This document shows, piece after piece, positions 34,786-43,052 of a DNA stretch of 64,000 nt; within the stretch, counting starts at the first letter, position 1, and each line of letters begins with the position of its first letter. Location: NCBI GenBank assembly GCA_019637355.1, contig JAHBVT010000001.1, forward strand, positions 124,001 through 188,000, read 5' to 3'. The position numbers and the translations under genes are program-made. This stretch comes from Gemmatimonadaceae bacterium (lineage in GTDB: Bacteria > Gemmatimonadota > Gemmatimonadetes > Gemmatimonadales > Gemmatimonadaceae). The notes under the pieces are model-generated. The model searched no databases. It was not told the origin of the DNA and was given only the letters and a program-made list of their open reading frames with translations.

Positions 34786-35811
34786 TTATGGCCCGTTGGG
34801 GGCGCTTGGCGGTCTGACGGGGACCTGCGCCTGCACCGCCGTCGGCGCCGCGGTGGCCATCCACTGCGCCACGATGGGCAGACCGAGTGCCAGCACCACG
34901 CTGACGGCGAGGCCCGCCATCACCTTCGCGCCGTCGCGCCGCACGACGGCGAGCGTCTCGCCCATCGGCCGCGCCTGCAGCTGGATGCTCATCGCGATCT
35001 CCCGACCGGCCAGCAACCCGAGGAACACCCAGGTCGTGCTCATCGGGATCTTGCTCCACTCCTTGAACACCAACAGCACGAGCCCAAAGCAGAAGTCGAT
35101 GATGGTGGCCGAGCGGATGTCGGTGGTGTTGGTCTTGCTGGTGACGACCTTCTGGATCTCGCCGCCGCGCGCCCAGAATGTGTAGGCGTGCAGCGCGGCC
35201 ATCACCACCAGCGCAAAGACTAGCCAGCTGACGTCGAGCCGGCGGGGGACGTAGACGAAGATGTTGGCGAGGTCCTGGACCAGCCATTGCGTCCACAGGA
35301 AGCCGGTCGAGATCCACTGCAGCGCCACCCAGTGCCGGGGCGGCACCTCGTGCACGGTGTCCATAAAGCGCTGCTCGACGGTCCGGGCCACGACGAGATA
35401 CAGCAGAATCGCGAACACGAACGCCACGAGGTATCCGGCGAACGACTTCACGAGCATACTGCCGAGGTTCTCAGGCGCGAAGATCGTGAGAATCAGGAAG
35501 GTCGTACTCACCGGGATGCCGCGGCGGGTCAGTGCGAGCAGCACGAGCGGCGGCACCACGTAGACCCAGCTGAAGGGCTGCGGTAGCGGAATGCGCGCAA
35601 GACGGCCGTATGAGGCATCGCCGCCGGTGGTCACCCAGCCGTAGAGCAGCACCGCGTAGAGAATCCCGACGGCATACAGCCACAACAGCCACCACGGACG
35701 CCTCGCGTTCGACGAGAGGAAGGTGCCGAGAGTCTGGATAGCATCGTTGGCGACGATCGAGTACGCCGCGATCGAGAAGCCAAGGAGCATCAGGAGATGG
35801 TCGAGCGACAC
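34786..35811 (-). CDS. Divergent PiT-like (inorganic phosphate transporter-related) membrane protein
   Basis: 341 residues, eight to nine helices, GTG start. Two internally related segments recall PiT/SLC20 carriers: AYSIVANDAIQTLGTFLSS (canonical GANDVANAIG) with PVSTTFLILTIF, and later SKTNTTDIRSATIIDFCFG with IPMSTTWVFLGLLAGREIAM (canonical PxSTTH). The motifs are altered at several positions, the second lacks the histidine and the large central loop of PiT is replaced by a roughly 40-residue WISTGFLWTQWLVQDLANIFVY region. The substrate cannot be inferred with confidence. No phoU-like gene is adjacent. Confidence 0.72.
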   Translation of the reverse strand: MSLDHLLMLLGFSIAAYSIVANDAIQTLGTFLSSNARRPWWLLWLYAVGILYAVLLYGWVTTGGDASYGRLARIPLPQPFSWVYVVPPLVLLALTRRGIPVSTTFLILTIFAPENLGSMLVKSFAGYLVAFVFAILLYLVVARTVEQRFMDTVHEVPPRHWVALQWISTGFLWTQWLVQDLANIFVYVPRRLDVSWLVFALVVMAALHAYTFWARGGEIQKVVTSKTNTTDIRSATIIDFCFGLVLLVFKEWSKIPMSTTWVFLGLLAGREIAMSIQLQARPMGETLAVVRRDGAKVMAGLAVSVVLALGLPIVAQWMATAAPTAVQAQVPVRPPSAPNGP

Positions 35812-35965
35812 GCGACGGCCGGCCGGTTTCCAGTGGGAGAATCGTTCCCACAGAAGCTCGCACCGCTCGGCGCGGCTGCGGCGTGATCGCGTGTATCAGT
35901 TCTGTGACGGTCGTCAGGTGTTCCCCTGCGCGGGACCGTAGATGCCGGAATTCCTTCGGGTGGGG

Positions 35966-35971
35966 CATATT
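35966..35971 (+). promoter_or_regulatory. -10-like hexamer before the CAP-domain gene
   Basis: CATATT ends 6 bp before the ATG at 35978, identical in sequence and spacing to the element at 31888. It argues for that start over the upstream ATG at 35942, which would spoil the signal peptide. Confidence 0.4.
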
Positions 35972-35977
35972 CCTCCG

Positions 35978-36655
35978 ATGCACGCGCGCCCCGGTACCCG
36001 TTTGTTCTTGGCAACACTCCTGCTGCTCGTGGCCGCGGACGCGGCGGCGCAGCCCGCAGCCGCTGCGACGACACGCGACCGCGAGCTTCTCGCCGAGACC
36101 AACGCGGCCCGCACCGATCCGGCAGGTTACGCGCGCCATCTTGAGGAGATGCTGCCCTTGTTTGATGGCAACGTGCTCCGCCGTCCCGGGTCGTCGGTCG
36201 GCCTGCGCACGAACGAAGGGCCGGCCGCCGTGCGCGAGGCGATTCGCTTCCTGCGCGCGCAGGCGCCGCTCGCGCCGCTGGAGTGGTCGGACGGACTCTG
36301 GGCCGCGGCGCGCGACCACGTCCGGGACCAAGGGCCCTCAGGCTCCACTGGTCACACTGGCCAAGACGGCTCCTCGATGAGCCAGCGCATCGGCCGCTAC
36401 GGGCGCTGGCAGGTGACCGCCGCGGAGAACATCGACTACGGCTCGACGTCGGCGCGCGAGTCGGTGATCTCGCTGATCGTCGACGATGGCGTTCCCAACC
36501 GCGGGCACCGGACGAACGTCTTCGAGCCGCGGCTGCGCGTGATGGGCGCCACCTGCGGCCCGCACGCGCGCTACCGCACGATGTGCGTCTTCAATTACGC
36601 GGGTGGCTTCACCGCCTCAGATGCCGCCCCGGCGTCACCTCCCTCGAAGCGCTGA
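35978..36655 (+). CDS. Secreted CAP/SCP-domain protein
   Basis: 225 residues from the second ATG, chosen because the signal peptide (RLFLATLLLLVAADAAAQ) then begins directly and a -10-like hexamer sits just upstream. The CAP domain (about 35-205) has LLAETNAARTDPAGYARHL, LEWSDGLWAAARDHVRDQG, the conserved His (GHTGQDGSS), AAENIDYGS and the second His in RGHRTNVFEPRLRVMGATCG. CAP proteins are extracellular, with lipid-binding, protease-like or unknown roles. The 3' end overlaps the DUF4173 gene on the other strand by 61 bp. Confidence 0.88.
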   Translation: MHARPGTRLFLATLLLLVAADAAAQPAAAATTRDRELLAETNAARTDPAGYARHLEEMLPLFDGNVLRRPGSSVGLRTNEGPAAVREAIRFLRAQAPLAPLEWSDGLWAAARDHVRDQGPSGSTGHTGQDGSSMSQRIGRYGRWQVTAAENIDYGSTSARESVISLIVDDGVPNRGHRTNVFEPRLRVMGATCGPHARYRTMCVFNYAGGFTASDAAPASPPSKR

Positions 36656-38085
36656 CTGACGAGCACGAACGGTAGGCTCCAGCGCCGCCAGTCTGCGCGA
36701 CGCTCCGCTCGCTTCGCCCACTCCTCGGCCAAGGCCACACGCAGCGCCTCGGCCTGCACGGCGTCAAGACGCTCGGCCCCGCGCTGCAACGCCGGCACAG
36801 CGTCCGCCGAGAGCGTCGCGTGGTAGGCCACGTCAAACGGAAGTCCGCGCTCCGCGCGCGCCAGGTTGGTCTGCACCACCACACGCTCAGGGTTGGCCAG
36901 GTTGAGGCCGCCCAGCCACGCCGCCGAGAGCACGAGCACGCCAGGGGCGAAGCGCGCACGGGCTCCGCGCAGTACCGTCAGCGCGAACCATCCGAGCACC
37001 AGCGCCACCCAGACGAGCACGGCCAGCGCCAGCACGCGGTCGTCGGTGAGGCCGAAGTGCTTGAGGTACAGCCCGAGCCGCAGCACCGCCGACGTGAGCA
37101 CTGCGGCGACGAGCAGCACCAGCAGCGTGCCCAGTGCGCGGAACTTCGCGCGCTCCCCTTCGTGCTCGCGGTCGAGCACGTCGTCCGTGACGAGCAGCGC
37201 CGCGAGCACGATGCCGGCGATGACAATCAGTTCAAAGAAGCCTTGCCGTGCGTACTCGGCCACCGTCACGCCGGCGGTGACCGCGACGTACTCAGCGCCG
37301 CCAAAGAGCGTGCGCACCTGCAAGCCGATCCAGATGCTCAGCAGCAGCGCGAGTCCACCGAGCAACGGTGCCACGATGCCGAACGATAGCTGCGGCGCGG
37401 CGCGGAACGCATCGCCGCGAATGCCGACGCGCACGAGAGATCCGCGAAGCGCACCGGCGGTGGCCCAGGAAGCGACGGCCACGAATCCGAGGTGTTCGGC
37501 GAGTTTCGTATCGAGCAGATTGCCGGCCTCCTCGAGGAATCCGGCGAAGAGCGGATCGGCGGTGCCGAGCAGCAGGGCGACGACGAGCAGCACCGGCGCC
37601 GCGGCGAGGGCGCCGATGGCGAAGTTGCGGTACTTACGGCGTACGTCGTCGGTGATGGCGGCCGGCTCGGCGTCGTGCAGCGCGAGCGTCGGTGCGCCGG
37701 CAATGCTTGCCGCGGCGGCGCTGGCGGCACCGATGAGCGCGTCGCGCGGCTCCAGTTGCGTGAGGGCTCGGCCACCGGCGCGCCAGGCGATGAGGAAGCA
37801 CACCACGATGAAGGCGAAGAAGTCCAGCGCGTACAGCGTGGAGGCATCGCGGAGCACGAGTAGCAGCACGAGTGCCGCCGCCGCGCCGAAGAGCAGGCGG
37901 CGGTCACGCGCGCCACCGGCGGCGTCGCCCGTGCTGCGCTCGGAAGCGACGAATGCGACACCAAGTACGAGCAGGGCCCAGGCGACGAAGCCGGCGCGCC
38001 AGGAGTCGGCACGCAGCAACCAGTCGGCGAGCGCACCGAGTGCGAGGGCGGCAAGGAGCAGCGGGCGGGCGAGACGGGGGGTCAT
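36595..38085 (-). CDS. DUF4173/DUF4153-type polytopic membrane protein
   Basis: 496 residues, about 12 hydrophobic helices followed by a soluble C-terminal part (about 415-496) with LARAERGLPFDVAYHATLSADAVPALQRG. The layout, with paired helices at the N-terminus, a RRKYRNFAIGALAAAPVLL segment and a long charged tail, fits DUF4173/DUF4153 proteins, which have no proven biochemistry. The start overlaps the uppS-like stop by 4 bp (ATGA). It is the last gene of a four-gene overlapping chain led by a membrane protein and a winged-helix regulator; the regulation of membrane or cell-wall lipid steps is a guess from context. Confidence 0.75.
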   Translation of the reverse strand: MTPRLARPLLLAALALGALADWLLRADSWRAGFVAWALLVLGVAFVASERSTGDAAGGARDRRLLFGAAAALVLLLVLRDASTLYALDFFAFIVVCFLIAWRAGGRALTQLEPRDALIGAASAAAASIAGAPTLALHDAEPAAITDDVRRKYRNFAIGALAAAPVLLVVALLLGTADPLFAGFLEEAGNLLDTKLAEHLGFVAVASWATAGALRGSLVRVGIRGDAFRAAPQLSFGIVAPLLGGLALLLSIWIGLQVRTLFGGAEYVAVTAGVTVAEYARQGFFELIVIAGIVLAALLVTDDVLDREHEGERAKFRALGTLLVLLVAAVLTSAVLRLGLYLKHFGLTDDRVLALAVLVWVALVLGWFALTVLRGARARFAPGVLVLSAAWLGGLNLANPERVVVQTNLARAERGLPFDVAYHATLSADAVPALQRGAERLDAVQAEALRVALAEEWAKRAERRADWRRWSLPFVLVSQRFEGGDAGAASEAVKPPA

Positions 38086-38789
38086 ACTGTTTCCGGGGCA
38101 GGGACGTCGCCAAAGCGCCGTTCGCGGGATGCGAAATCGGCAAAGGCGTCGTCGAGGTGTTGGGCGGTGAAGTCAGGGAACAGGTCGTCGACGAACCGCA
38201 GCTCGGCGTACGCGCACTCCCAGAGGAGGAAGTCCGAGAGGCGACGTTCGCCGCCGGTGCGGATGAGCAGGTCAACGGGAGGGAGGATCGTCGCCGCCTC
38301 AGGCGCGCCACGTTCGGTGCCGAGGGCGAGTGCACCCATCATCGCGATGCGGCTGGAGTAGTCGACGGCGACGCGCAGGTGCATCCGGCGTCCGGACGCG
38401 GTGCGGCGTTCGGCATCGGCGATGGCCTCGCGCAACGCACGCGGCAGGCGGTCGCGTCGGCCGATGATCGAGAGCTTGATACCGTGCTCGACCAGCGAGG
38501 CCAACTGGCGGTCGATGTGCGAGGCGAAGAGGTCGAAGAGGAAGCCGACTTCCTCGCGCGGCCGCTTGAAGTTGTCGCTGGAAAAGGCGTAGAGCGTGAG
38601 TTGGGCGACGCCGAGGCGTGCGCAGTGCGCGACGACCTCGCGCACCGTGTGGGCGCCGCGTACGTGCCCCATCCAGCGCGGGCGTCCGCGCCGCGCGGCC
38701 CAGCGACCGTTGCCGTCCATAATGATGGCGACGTGGCCGGGCACGCCCCCGCGCGGCGGGGGCGCCCACTGCGAGTCGAGCAGGTTCAC
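38082..38789 (-). CDS. uppS: Undecaprenyl diphosphate synthase-type cis-prenyltransferase
   Basis: 235 residues. Conserved features of the family: HVAIIMDGNGRWA with the catalytic Asp25, the phosphate-binding GH..GAHTVREVV, YAFSSDNFKRP, FASHIDRQL, DLLIRTGGERRLSDFLLWE and AYAELRFVDDLFPDF. The enzyme condenses isopentenyl diphosphate onto farnesyl diphosphate in cis to make the lipid carrier for cell-wall precursors. Housekeeping uppS is usually beside cdsA, frr or dxr; here it sits in a regulator-led chain, so it may be a second, conditional copy. It overlaps both neighbours by 4 bp. Confidence 0.92.
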   Translation of the reverse strand: MNLLDSQWAPPPRGGVPGHVAIIMDGNGRWAARRGRPRWMGHVRGAHTVREVVAHCARLGVAQLTLYAFSSDNFKRPREEVGFLFDLFASHIDRQLASLVEHGIKLSIIGRRDRLPRALREAIADAERRTASGRRMHLRVAVDYSSRIAMMGALALGTERGAPEAATILPPVDLLIRTGGERRLSDFLLWECAYAELRFVDDLFPDFTAQHLDDAFADFASRERRFGDVPAPETV

Positions 38790-39178
38790 TCGCCCCCCAC
38801 GCGCCGGATCAGCGCTTCCATATGACCGAGGTAGCGTTCGAGCGCACGCCGGCCGGCGGCCGTCAGGCGGTACTCCGTGCGCGGGATGCGGCCGTCGAAG
38901 CCCTTCTTGCAGGCGATGTAGCCCGCGTCCTCGAGCTTGCGCGCGTGCACGGAGACGTTGCCGTCGGTGGTCTCGAGCAAGGCTTTGAGCTCGCTGAAGG
39001 TCAGCGAGTCGTGCACGGCCAGCGCACTCACCAACGCCAGGCGCACGCGCTCGTGGATGAGCTTGTCCAGCGCCATCGGGGTGGTCGGGTCTCCATCAAC
39101 GGACGTCAACGTCGTCTTCTCCTCGCGCGCGGGGGTGGTGCGGCGCGCGCGTGCCGCGGAACCATCGCGCTTAGCCAC
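38786..39178 (-). CDS. Winged-helix transcriptional regulator
   Basis: 130 residues from a GTG inside the last codons of the upstream gene (8-bp overlap); an internal ATG at 39076 starts the conserved domain (MALDKLIHERVRLALVSAL). The winged helix has LTFSELKALLETTDGNVSVHARKLEDAGYIACKKGF and a wing GRIPRTEYRLTAAGRRAL, matching the PF13601-type regulators that commonly sit next to small membrane proteins. It probably binds the palindrome at 39853-39875 and controls this chain. An effector site is not evident. Confidence 0.85.
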   Translation of the reverse strand: MAKRDGSAARARRTTPAREEKTTLTSVDGDPTTPMALDKLIHERVRLALVSALAVHDSLTFSELKALLETTDGNVSVHARKLEDAGYIACKKGFDGRIPRTEYRLTAAGRRALERYLGHMEALIRRVGGE

Positions 39179-39812
39179 CGTGCCTCCGCGCGATCGTAAA
39201 GCCGAATGCCATCTGCAGGACTCCGAAACCGAGCGCCATCGCGAGATCTCCGTCGAGTGCGGGAACGAACAAGGCGAGCACGCCCAGGGTGATGAAACCG
39301 ATGCCCATCAGCGGCACGGCGCGGACCGAGAAGGCGCCGGCGGTGGTGACGCCGACGCCGTAGAGCAGCAACCACAGGCCGGGCAGCAACCGCGCCGTGA
39401 CGTGGGGCTCGATGCTCGTGGTGAACGGATCGACCAGGGCCAGCGTGAGCACCGCACCGGCGAACACCGCGGGCCAGAAGCTGAGCAAGAACTTCCGCGC
39501 CGGCGTGCTGAGCACCTGTGCCGAGCTGCCCTGCACGCGCCGACGCATCTTCTGCAGCATCGCGAGGCTCCCGAGTGACGCCGCGACGATGGCGGCACTC
39601 AGCCAGACGAGGAGCCAGCGCTCAGGCGTGGGCTGGCGGTCGGCGATGAAGGCTGCGCCGAGGGCGACGAGGCCGGCGACCACGAGGCCCCAGCCCGGCA
39701 CGTCGGTGAAGGACGCGGCGCCCTCCATCGTGCGGCGGATGAAGGACAGGTCCTGGAGGGCGCGGTCGTGCAGCGGGGTGGCGGGCGGACGGTCTGGCGA
39801 CGGTTGCGGCAT
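39171..39812 (-). CDS. Membrane protein of regulator-linked cluster
   Basis: 213 residues from the ATG at 39812. An N-terminal soluble helix (LHDRALQDLSFIRRTMEGAASFTDVPGWG) is followed by about six hydrophobic segments. This type of protein, with the conserved LxxIRxxMExAxxFTxVPGxG lead, often precedes a winged-helix regulator in Acidobacteria and Gemmatimonadota, but no activity is assigned. It is the first gene of the four-gene chain, with the palindromic site 40-60 bp upstream. Confidence 0.7.
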   Translation of the reverse strand: MPQPSPDRPPATPLHDRALQDLSFIRRTMEGAASFTDVPGWGLVVAGLVALGAAFIADRQPTPERWLLVWLSAAIVAASLGSLAMLQKMRRRVQGSSAQVLSTPARKFLLSFWPAVFAGAVLTLALVDPFTTSIEPHVTARLLPGLWLLLYGVGVTTAGAFSVRAVPLMGIGFITLGVLALFVPALDGDLAMALGFGVLQMAFGFTIARRHGG

Positions 39813-39852
39813 TGGTTGGCGACTGGATCCAAGAGGGCAGGGCGTACGGCCA

Positions 39853-39875
39853 AGCACTTTGTATCATAAAGTACT
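39853..39875. promoter_or_regulatory. Palindromic operator upstream of the regulator chain
   Basis: A 23-bp interrupted palindrome with half-sites AGCACTTTGTAT and ATAAAGTACT (three mismatched pairs including next to the centre) stands out as AT-rich in GC-rich DNA, 41-63 bp upstream of the first start codon of the minus-strand chain. ACTTT/AAAGT dyads are a plausible site for a homodimeric winged-helix repressor such as the second gene of the chain. Confidence 0.55.
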
Positions 39876-39919
39876 GGGGCGGCGCGCGGCCTGCAAGGGG
39901 CGCCTGCCGGTCGTGCGAA

Positions 39920-39952
39920 GGGGCGACCCGTGCGTGTCGCGCAGGTCGCCCC
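39920..39952. terminator. Hairpin downstream of the VPS10-like gene
   Basis: GGGGCGACC (39920-39928) pairs with GGTCGCCCC (39944-39952), with a further TGCG/CGCA pairing in the loop. It lies 26 bp past the stop of the minus-strand VPS10-like gene and upstream of the divergently placed chain. No T-tract follows, so termination is likely but not certain. Confidence 0.5.
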
Positions 39953-39977
39953 GAATGCCTCCCGGCAGTGCCGGCCG

Positions 39978-42953
39978 CTAGCGCCCGCCGCCCAGCTCGC
40001 CCAGCATCCGACGGTAGTACGCCTCCTGCTCCCGCTGGATGGCGGTGAGCGGCCCTACCTCGCGGCCCGCGTCTCCGTACAGACGCTGGACTCGCGACGC
40101 CAACTCGGTGCTCTCACGCACCAGTTCCTCGGCTGCCGCACGGCGAGCCCGTGGCGCATTGGCCGGCAGCGCCTGCAACTCACGCTGCGCCCGCTGGTTG
40201 AGCGCCCGCGCCTGGTCACGCAACGTCGCCAGCGAACGCAAGCTCTCGGTCCACGCACGCCGCACGTCCGCGGCCACGGTGATGCGCGGATCCTCGCGGA
40301 CCTCGAGGCGCCCGGTTGCCGTCGCACCACCCGCAGCGACGCGCACTTCATACGTGCCGAGGTGCACCAGCGGCCCGCCGCCTGCGTAGCGCAGGTCCCA
40401 GACCACGCGATTGACGCCCGCGACGCCGGCACGTCGCTGCCGCGCGACTTCGGCTCCGCTGGCATCGTGGAAGCTGACAGTCATTGAATCAGCCGCGCGC
40501 AGCCAAATGTCGATGATGCCGCCTGCCGGCGGATTGTCGCCGGTATAGAACACGTCACCCACGTGCCCGAGCGCCCCGCGATAGCGGATCTGCTCGGCCG
40601 GCCGCGTGCTGAACACGTGCAGCGGACGCTGCGCCACCGCCGGCGTCAGCTCACGCAGCGCCGAGACGTGGTCGAGGATCCAGATGCCACGCGAATGCGT
40701 GCCGAGTACGAGGTCGTGCTCCCGCGGATGGATGAACAGGTCATTGTGCGCCATCAGCGGCATCCCGCCGCGCAGCTCGGCCCAGGTAGCGCCGCGGTCG
40801 TTGCTCCAGAACAACCCAAGCTCGGTACCGAGGAAGAGGACATCGGGGTTCACGAGATCTTCACGCAGCGTGCGCACCACTCGGGCGGCGGGCAGGCCGC
40901 CGTCGATGCGCGTCCAGGTGCCGCCGTCATCATCGCTGCGGTACACATAGTTGCCGAAGTCGCCATTGCGATAGTCGTTGGCGACCACGTACACGCGCGC
41001 ATCAACGTGTCGCGAGACCTCGATGCCGTTGATGACCGAGCCGCGCGGCAGTCCGGGCATCCGGCCGGCCATCTCGGTCCAGCTGCGGCCGTCGTCGCCG
41101 CTGCGCTGCACGTTGCCGTCGTCAGTGCCGACCCACAGCACGCCGCGCCTCCGCGGCGACTCGGCGATGGCGCTCACCGACGGCCAGTACGGCACGCCGT
41201 CGTCGAGCGAGCGCGTCTCGGCGGTGGGCATCCGGCCCATAATCGGCAGCGTGCGGCGGTCGATGCCCTTGGTGCGGTCGCCGAGCGCGATCCAGGTGTC
41301 GCCGCGATCGCTGCTCTTCCAGAGGATGTTGGTGCCTGCGTACAGCGTGCGCGTGTCGTGCGAGGAGAGCAGGATCGGCGCATCCCAGTTGGCCGGCGCC
41401 ATCGCGTTGCCAAGGCGCTGCGGTCGCGCGTTGCGGTCTCCCCAGGTGGTCCAGTTGCGGCGCGCCGAGATGGCGCCGGTGGGATCGCCCGGACGCAGGC
41501 CGCGCTCCTCGCCGGTGGCGAGGTTCACGCGCGAGAGTCCGAGGAACTGCGAAGCCGTGTACAGCGTGCGATTGTCGCTCGTGTCCACGACGTTGAAGAA
41601 TCCGTCGCCGCCGCCCCACTTGATCCAGTCGGCGTTGGTGATGCCTTCGCTGCGGTAAGTGGCCGATGGGCCGGCCCACGAGCCGTTGTCCTGCAAGCCG
41701 CCGTACACGTTGTACGGTTTCTGCATATCAAAGCTCACGCGGTAGAACTGGCTCACCGGCAGGTCGGCGATGAACAGCCAGGACTCGGCGCGGTCGTAGC
41801 TGATGCCGATGCCGCCGTCGTCGGCCTTGATGAGGTGCATCGGGTTGGCCGGATTGATCCACATCGCACGGTCGTCGCCGTGCAGCGACTGCCGGAGCGA
41901 GCGCGAGGTTTTCCCGCAGTCCGTGGATGTGGAGAAGAAGTTCATCATATAGATGCGGCAGGGGTCGACCGGATCGACGATGACCTGGCTCGCATACATC
42001 GGCCGCGGGTTCCAGGTGCTCTGGTGGGTCCAGGTCTCGCCGCGGTCGTCGGAGCGGTAGAGTCCGGCCTGCGGCTCCTCGTAGGCCGTGGACGCCGTGT
42101 AGCGCAGGCCCTGCTCGATGCTCACGTAGACGATGCGCGGGTCGCCGCGGAAGATGGCGATGCCGATGCGGCCGTAGTCGCCGCTCGGCAGGCCGTTGCT
42201 GAGCTTGCGCCAGGTCTCGCCGCCGTCGGTGGACTTCCAGAGCGCGCTGCCGGGGCCGCCGCCGTCAAAGCCGAAGGACGTGCGGCGCCGCTGGTAGGAG
42301 GCCGCGTACAGGATGTTGGGATCGCTGGGGTCCATTGCCACGTCCACGACGCCCGTGTGCTGGTCTACGTGCAGGATGCGCTGCCACGTGGCACCGCCGT
42401 CACGCGTGCGGTAGAGCCCACGCTCCTCGTTCGGGCCCCAGAGCTGCCCCATCGCCGCGACGTAGGCGACGTCCGTACGCTGCGGGTGCAGGACGATGCG
42501 GCCGATGTGCGCCGAGTTGCGGAGGCCGACGTTGCGCCAGTTGCGTCCGCCGTCGCGCGAGAGGTAGACGCCATCGCCCCAAGACGAACTCTGGCGATTG
42601 GCCCGCTCGCCGGTGCCGAGCCAGACGATTGCGGTGTCGCGCTGATGCACGGCGACCGCGCCGAGGGAGTGCGTGCCCTCGTTGTTGAAGAGCGCCGTGA
42701 AGGTCGTGCCGTTGTTGGTGGTCTTCCACAGGCCGCCCGTGGAACTGGCCGCGTAGAAGACGTGCGGCGTGGCCTCGACGACGGCCAGGTCCACGAAGCG
42801 TCCGGACATCGCGGCGGGGCCGATCGTGCGGAAGGGCAGGCCGTTGGTGAGCGATGTCGCTGGGGTCTGGGCTGTGGCGGCGAGCGAGAATGAGGCGAGG
42901 GCAAGCAGGCTGGCAACGATGGCGCGCGAGGCGCGGCGGCGGCGTGTAGGCAT
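39978..42953 (-). CDS. VPS10/sortilin-like exported beta-propeller protein (BNR/Asp-box repeats)
   Basis: 991 residues. Signal peptide (ASLLALASFSLAATAQ). About 12 Asp-box repeats of the form SxDxGxTW are visible (SRDGGRNW, TRDGGATW, STDGGETW, SDDRGETW, SSDRGDTW, SGDDGRSW, SDDDGGTW, SNDRGATW), forming one or two large propellers as in sortilin/VPS10 and sialidase-like proteins; no sialidase catalytic set was recognised. A beta-sandwich (about 790-880) and a C-terminal coiled-coil-rich helical region (RSLATLRDQARALNQRAQRELQ) follow. These proteins are common in Gemmatimonadota; the function is unknown, probably extracellular binding. Confidence 0.87.
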   Translation of the reverse strand: MPTRRRRASRAIVASLLALASFSLAATAQTPATSLTNGLPFRTIGPAAMSGRFVDLAVVEATPHVFYAASSTGGLWKTTNNGTTFTALFNNEGTHSLGAVAVHQRDTAIVWLGTGERANRQSSSWGDGVYLSRDGGRNWRNVGLRNSAHIGRIVLHPQRTDVAYVAAMGQLWGPNEERGLYRTRDGGATWQRILHVDQHTGVVDVAMDPSDPNILYAASYQRRRTSFGFDGGGPGSALWKSTDGGETWRKLSNGLPSGDYGRIGIAIFRGDPRIVYVSIEQGLRYTASTAYEEPQAGLYRSDDRGETWTHQSTWNPRPMYASQVIVDPVDPCRIYMMNFFSTSTDCGKTSRSLRQSLHGDDRAMWINPANPMHLIKADDGGIGISYDRAESWLFIADLPVSQFYRVSFDMQKPYNVYGGLQDNGSWAGPSATYRSEGITNADWIKWGGGDGFFNVVDTSDNRTLYTASQFLGLSRVNLATGEERGLRPGDPTGAISARRNWTTWGDRNARPQRLGNAMAPANWDAPILLSSHDTRTLYAGTNILWKSSDRGDTWIALGDRTKGIDRRTLPIMGRMPTAETRSLDDGVPYWPSVSAIAESPRRRGVLWVGTDDGNVQRSGDDGRSWTEMAGRMPGLPRGSVINGIEVSRHVDARVYVVANDYRNGDFGNYVYRSDDDGGTWTRIDGGLPAARVVRTLREDLVNPDVLFLGTELGLFWSNDRGATWAELRGGMPLMAHNDLFIHPREHDLVLGTHSRGIWILDHVSALRELTPAVAQRPLHVFSTRPAEQIRYRGALGHVGDVFYTGDNPPAGGIIDIWLRAADSMTVSFHDASGAEVARQRRAGVAGVNRVVWDLRYAGGGPLVHLGTYEVRVAAGGATATGRLEVREDPRITVAADVRRAWTESLRSLATLRDQARALNQRAQRELQALPANAPRARRAAAEELVRESTELASRVQRLYGDAGREVGPLTAIQREQEAYYRRMLGELGGGR

Positions 42954-42959
42954 CCTGCC

Positions 42960-42988
42960 AAGCTACGCCCCCTGACGCGGAGTGACAA
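42960..42988 (-). promoter_or_regulatory. Leaderless promoter of the VPS10-like gene
   Basis: On the minus strand TTGTCA (plus-strand 42983-42988) is separated by exactly 17 bp from TAGCTT (plus-strand 42960-42965), whose last base is 6 bp from the ATG at 42953. Transcription would start at the initiator codon. This is the clearest of several leaderless arrangements. Confidence 0.6.
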
Positions 42989-43052
42989 CGCGAGGGCATT
43001 ATTGTCCGGTACGTCCTGAGACTTTGGCCCTGAGCCGACGAGGCAGATCGTG

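Noticed and set aside
40563-42893. Long open frame on the plus strand opposite the VPS10-like gene
   Set aside because: It is the mirror of a GC-rich minus-strand gene with Asp-box repeats; its own translation is Arg/Ala/Gly/His-biased and has no domain.
43000-43052. Shared bidirectional operator between the VPS10-like and amidase genes
   Set aside because: The VPS10-like gene has its own complete promoter at 42960-42988; the remaining sequence shows no dyad strong enough to call.
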